From Euleptes europaea (Eukaryota; Chordata; Lepidosauria; Squamata; Sphaerodactylidae), in the NCBI RefSeq assembly GCF_029931775.1, contig NC_079320.1, positions 44,440,021 through 44,504,020 of the forward strand: a stretch of DNA of 64,000 nt, in the 5' to 3' direction. The notes under the pieces are model-generated. The model was given only the letters and a program-made list of their open reading frames with translations, made no database searches and was not told the DNA's origin. The position numbers and the translations under genes were made by a program. Shown here in pieces: positions 60,589 through 64,000 of the stretch (positions within the stretch are counted from its first letter, which is position 1; each line of letters opens with the position of its first letter).

Positions 60589-61624
60589 CTAAGGAAAATA
60601 CAAAATCCAGCATTTTATTTTCTTCAATTCAAGATACACACATTTATTAAAGATAAATTATATGATATAATGTTGTATATTATATATCCACAAGTGGACA
60701 CCCGCAAGAAACTTGTGCATATAGGTGGGCAAAGGCTCCCCCTCCCTCCACTCCCCTCAGCATGCCAAGACTTCCATCCAACCCTCCTTCTCTCTCTTTC
60801 TCTCAACAGCGTGCCTCGTTCTCTCACCAGGCAAGCGCTCTGAGCCTTCCTCCCAACCTTCCCTCTTGGCGGCAGGCAGGAGTGCCGAGGCCCCCACTGG
60901 GAGCTGCCACCATCAGCTTGGAGTGTGTTCTCTGCACTTATGGGGGGATTTGCCCCCATTTTAAAAAAAATGTCAGATTTTTTTTGCAGTCCTAAGGGGT
61001 CCCCTAGGTCTGAAAAAACATCTGTTTAGGATGAATGTGCCCCTTACCTGCGGATTTAAGTATCCACAGGCAGGGAGCACATCTGAAAATTAGATATATA
61101 AATTATAGGAAACACTGCTTGTTGTAGGAAGGACAAAATCTATATAACAGAAATGTGGAAAATACCTCTACTGAACATTCATTTTGTAGCTGTTGACTGT
61201 AAAACCTCATTTAGGGTACCAGACACTTTATCCTTTGTTCTTGAATGTCTGCTGAAAGTGTGATTTATTCTATGCATTTCCCTTTGAACTAAATCAATGC
61301 TTTATTGACAAATCATAGTAGTGGAGAACTGAAGATACAAATTATGCAACCTCTGCTGTAATCAAGGAAGAATTACTCACAACATAATGCACTCAGCTAT
61401 AACAGCATAATCATGGGAATAGTCAATGTTTCACCAGGATTACAAATCTTGTTTGCACATACAGGAGGCTTCTGCAGATCTATGTAGGTCAGCTACTTGC
61501 CCATTTCCACTGATCTACCCATCAACGTCCTTAGATGAAAAAGATGCTGCTAACCCATAATCTCTCTCCATTACTTACATTTCAATACAGCACAATGCAT
61601 TTTATAGATAGTCCTACTGAACTA
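60589..61624. other. SH3D19 intron, nothing assigned
   Basis: Includes a C-rich, pyrimidine-rich part (60735-60850) and unique AT-rich DNA. No upstream SH3D19 exon seen. Confidence 0.45.
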
Positions 61625-61829
61625 TGAGAGCCAGCGTGGTGTAGTGGTTAAGAGCGACGGACTCTAATCTAGAGAATAGGGTTCGATTCCCCACTCTTCC
61701 ACACGAAGCCTGCTGGGCGACCCTGGGCCAGTCACAGTTCTCTCAGCACTCTCTCAGCCTATGTGATGGCAGGCAACGTCAAACCACTTCTGAAAGTGTC
61801 TTGCCTTGACGGCACTTTCTACCACCACC
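61625..61829 (+). mobile_element. tRNA-derived SINE with BovB-like tail
   Basis: Head agccagcgtggtgtagtggt and an intact B box GGTTCGATTCC. Tail ggcaacgtcaaaccacttct then gccttgacggcactttctac. 9-bp target duplication ACTGAACTA at 61616-61624 and 61830-61838. A young copy. Confidence 0.93.
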
Positions 61830-61936
61830 ACTGAACTAATCATTTGTGTTGTATAAAGCTAAATGAAGTACATGGGGGGGAAATAATTTTCCTCTCATCT
61901 CACATTTAATACTTGTGACCTCATTATTACTTTAAA

Positions 61937-62231
61937 AAGGTAAAGGTCCCCTGTGCAAGTACCAGGTCATTTCTAGCCCATGGGGTAACGTCACATCCTG
62001 ACATTTCCTAGGCAGACTTTGTTTACGGGGTGGTTTGCCAGTGCCTTCCCCAGTCATCTTCCCATTACCCCCAGCAAGCTGGGTACTCATTTTACCGACC
62101 TCGGAAGGATGGAAGGCTGAGTCAACCCTGAGCCGGCTACCTGAAACCAACTTCCGTCGGGATCAAACTCAGGTCATGAGCAGAACTTGGACTGCAGTAC
62201 TGCAGCTTACCACTCTGCACCATGGGGCTCT
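61937..62231 (-). mobile_element. tRNA-derived SINE, second class, antisense
   Basis: Same family as 45664-45960. 16-bp target duplication TCATTATTACTTTAAA at 61921-61936 and 62232-62247. Confidence 0.93.
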
Positions 62232-62785
62232 TCATTATTACTTTAAACTACATATTTGGGACATTCCTTTGCAAGTGAATTCCTACCACTTAACAGGCAC
62301 TGGAAACTGCTAAACTGCTTTGTTAAACAAACTTGATAATCTACAACAGTTGGATGTTGTTTAAACAGTAGTTGAGGGACACTTTGATCATGATGCATAA
62401 AAATGTGCCAGCAAAATTGTTAATACACTCACTAAATCAGGGATCTAGAAACAAAAAAAAGACTATGAAATCTTTAAATAAAGTTGTATTGGAGAGACAA
62501 AACCAGTGTTTAAATAGAACAGCAGGAAAATATTGTATTCTTAGAAATGCTTTACAGAAAGGAAAATGATAGAGGTAAAGAGTTGCCATTAAAGAGCAAA
62601 CTATGCACAGATTTATGCTCTTGCACTGAAACAGTCGTGCAAGGTGCTCCTGTGATTATTTGCTACTTATTGTGAGACCTTGTGTATACAACTACCTAAT
62701 AAAGGACTTGCAACAACTAGCTCTTGGGCTATGGAAACTCTCTGGATTATTAATCAACATGCCAATTATGAATAATACCAAGTAT

Positions 62786-63037
62786 TGGTTCTCGTAGGTT
62801 ATCCGGGCTGTGTAACCATGGTCTTGGTATTTTCTTTCCTGACGTTTCGCCAGCAGCTGTGGCCGGCATCTTCAGAGGAGTAACACTGAAGGACAGTGTC
62901 TCTCTTCAGTGTTACTCCTCTGAAGATGCCGGCCACAGCTGCTGGCGAAACGTCAGGAAAGAAAATACCAAGACCACGGTTACACAGCCCGGATAACCTA
63001 CGAGAACCAATGAACTCTGACCGTGAAAGCCTTCGAC
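62786..63037. mobile_element. Palindromic Penelope-like element with 12-bp target duplication
   Basis: Arms 62784-62891 and 62904-63011 are inverted copies (one mismatch in 108) around a 12-bp spacer. After the right arm comes tgaccgtgaaagccttcgac. Each arm holds CTGAAGA ... GAAAC (right arm 62920-62950, left arm 62875-62845). AATACCAAGTAT flanks the insertion at 62774-62785 and 63038-63049. Confidence 0.75.
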
Positions 63038-63049
63038 AATACCAAGTAT

Positions 63050-64000
63050 ATTTTCAGCAATGAAAATGAGTTCTCTTATACTGGCTCTTTGTTGATCTAT
63101 TGCTCTGAATTTTGACGTAGTTTGCTCTTTAATTATAAAAGGTTTGTGACCTCAGCGGCAAATTATTCTCCATCCCAGAAATCAAATCTGCAAGGGGATC
63201 ATCAGTATCCCTTAAACTTCTTTGCTTATTGTATGGAATAATTTGATACATTTTTGTGGATTCTGAAGGCTGGAAGCTCCTTCCCTTGTCTCCAAAAGAG
63301 TACGTACATTATTATATATGTTTTGATTCGTTAGCCACCTATATGGCCCTTACGGAAGCAGAATGGAAGGTTTTGTAAAATAAACAAACATTTTGTAAAA
63401 TAAACAAACATTTTGTATGGAAGGGAATGACTAGATAAACTGCATGAAGCCAATAATTTCTCTTTATTACAATTGTTCAAAGTGGAATTTTCCTTCAAAG
63501 AGTTTTTCCACTCTTCCTTTAGCTATTAAGGCCCTTGGCAAACTTGTCCTACAAAACAGAGAGTATCCTGTACCATGTCGCAAAGTATTCAACCTATTTC
63601 TATTTTGGCACCACTATCTAGATGAACTTGAGATCCTTCCCATACTGTGCATTTACACAAATTATTTGCACAAAGTGACATATTCTGGCTCTCTGCTTAC
63701 ACGTGTATCATCCAGAAAGCAACCTGGTTATGCAATGTATCTGCCAAGGACAGGGACACACATAGGCTTTTTAGGAGTGGGGTTATTTGCTTTGAAAACC
63801 CCAAAATGCAGACACAAAATGTTGTTATGGCGATGGTATTCTGTCTCTAGGAGGCAGTAGAGTCCCATGATTCCTTTTATTGTAAATGTGTTTAAAAGAC
63901 TCCAGTTCTTATTACTCCTTATCATAATGATCTGGGTCAGTTCTGACAGCAGAATGGTGCTGGAAATGTTTGTTCGAAGTTTTCCAACATCACTCCTACA
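63050..64000. other. SH3D19 intron, nothing assigned
   Basis: Contains a two-copy 20-bp tandem repeat at 63371-63410 and a 138-residue open frame at 63444-63860 (+) with no recognisable domain. No SH3D19 exon fits here. Confidence 0.45.
63371..63417. repeat. Two-copy 20-bp tandem repeat
   Basis: ttttgtaaaataaacaaaca occurs at 63371-63390 and 63391-63410, followed by a partial third copy (ttttgta). Confidence 0.9.

Noticed and set aside
63165-63235. Possible upstream SH3D19 exon on the - strand (reads TDDPLADLISGMENNLPL)
   Set aside because: The acceptor has no pyrimidine tract. The only donor (gtcaca) is weak, and the phase needed to join the exon at 60588 gives a stop.
63444-63860. 138-residue open frame on the + strand
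   Set aside because: No domain, no splice context and AT-rich unique sequence. It lies inside the inferred SH3D19 intron.

Overview
The window reads as vertebrate nuclear DNA, most likely from a squamate reptile (lizard or snake). The evidence is intron-rich genes with GT-AG splice sites, a CpG-island promoter, and dense CR1 and L2 LINE fragments. tRNA- and 5S-derived SINEs carrying a BovB-like tail, hAT miniature elements and Penelope-like sequences are also abundant. I cannot name the species.

Two genes are certain. RPS3A (ribosomal protein S3a) is on the + strand at 20721-24423 in six coding exons. They join in frame to 264 residues, the human length, and the last intron carries a box C/D snoRNA matching the SNORD73 (U73) position. 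SH3D19 is on the - strand, in 14 coding exons between 60588 and 29113. These encode the C-terminal 544 residues: part of the proline-rich region, five SH3 domains and the stop. Its 5' exons lie beyond 64000. The two genes converge tail to tail, as in the human LRBA-RPS3A-SH3D19 neighbourhood.

Layout: 1-20.5 kb is intergenic DNA with no host exon that I can support. It holds LINE ends, SINEs, hAT miniature elements, a partial Ty3/gypsy-type copy and a three-layer nested insertion just upstream of the RPS3A CpG island. 20.5-24.5 kb is RPS3A. 24.5-29.1 kb is mostly unique AT-rich DNA, probably holding the SH3D19 3' UTR. 29.1-60.6 kb is SH3D19, with introns full of CR1, L2, SINE, hAT and Penelope-like copies and one solo retroviral LTR. 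60.6-64 kb is further SH3D19 intron with SINEs and a near-perfect 108-bp inverted repeat.

The most interesting non-gene signal is a recurring hammerhead-ribozyme-like core (CTGANGA, stem, GAAA) at four repeat loci that look like Penelope-like retroelement termini. At 47656-47686 the core also has a minimal stem III and a cleavage-site triplet. Other notable structures are nested insertions whose target-site duplications (TSDs) can all be read, and a 68-bp direct repeat that copies the 3' half of an SH3D19 exon with its splice donor. SINE families with different heads (5S rRNA or tRNA) share one BovB-like tail. I found no prokaryotic-type system such as CRISPR, operon or phage.
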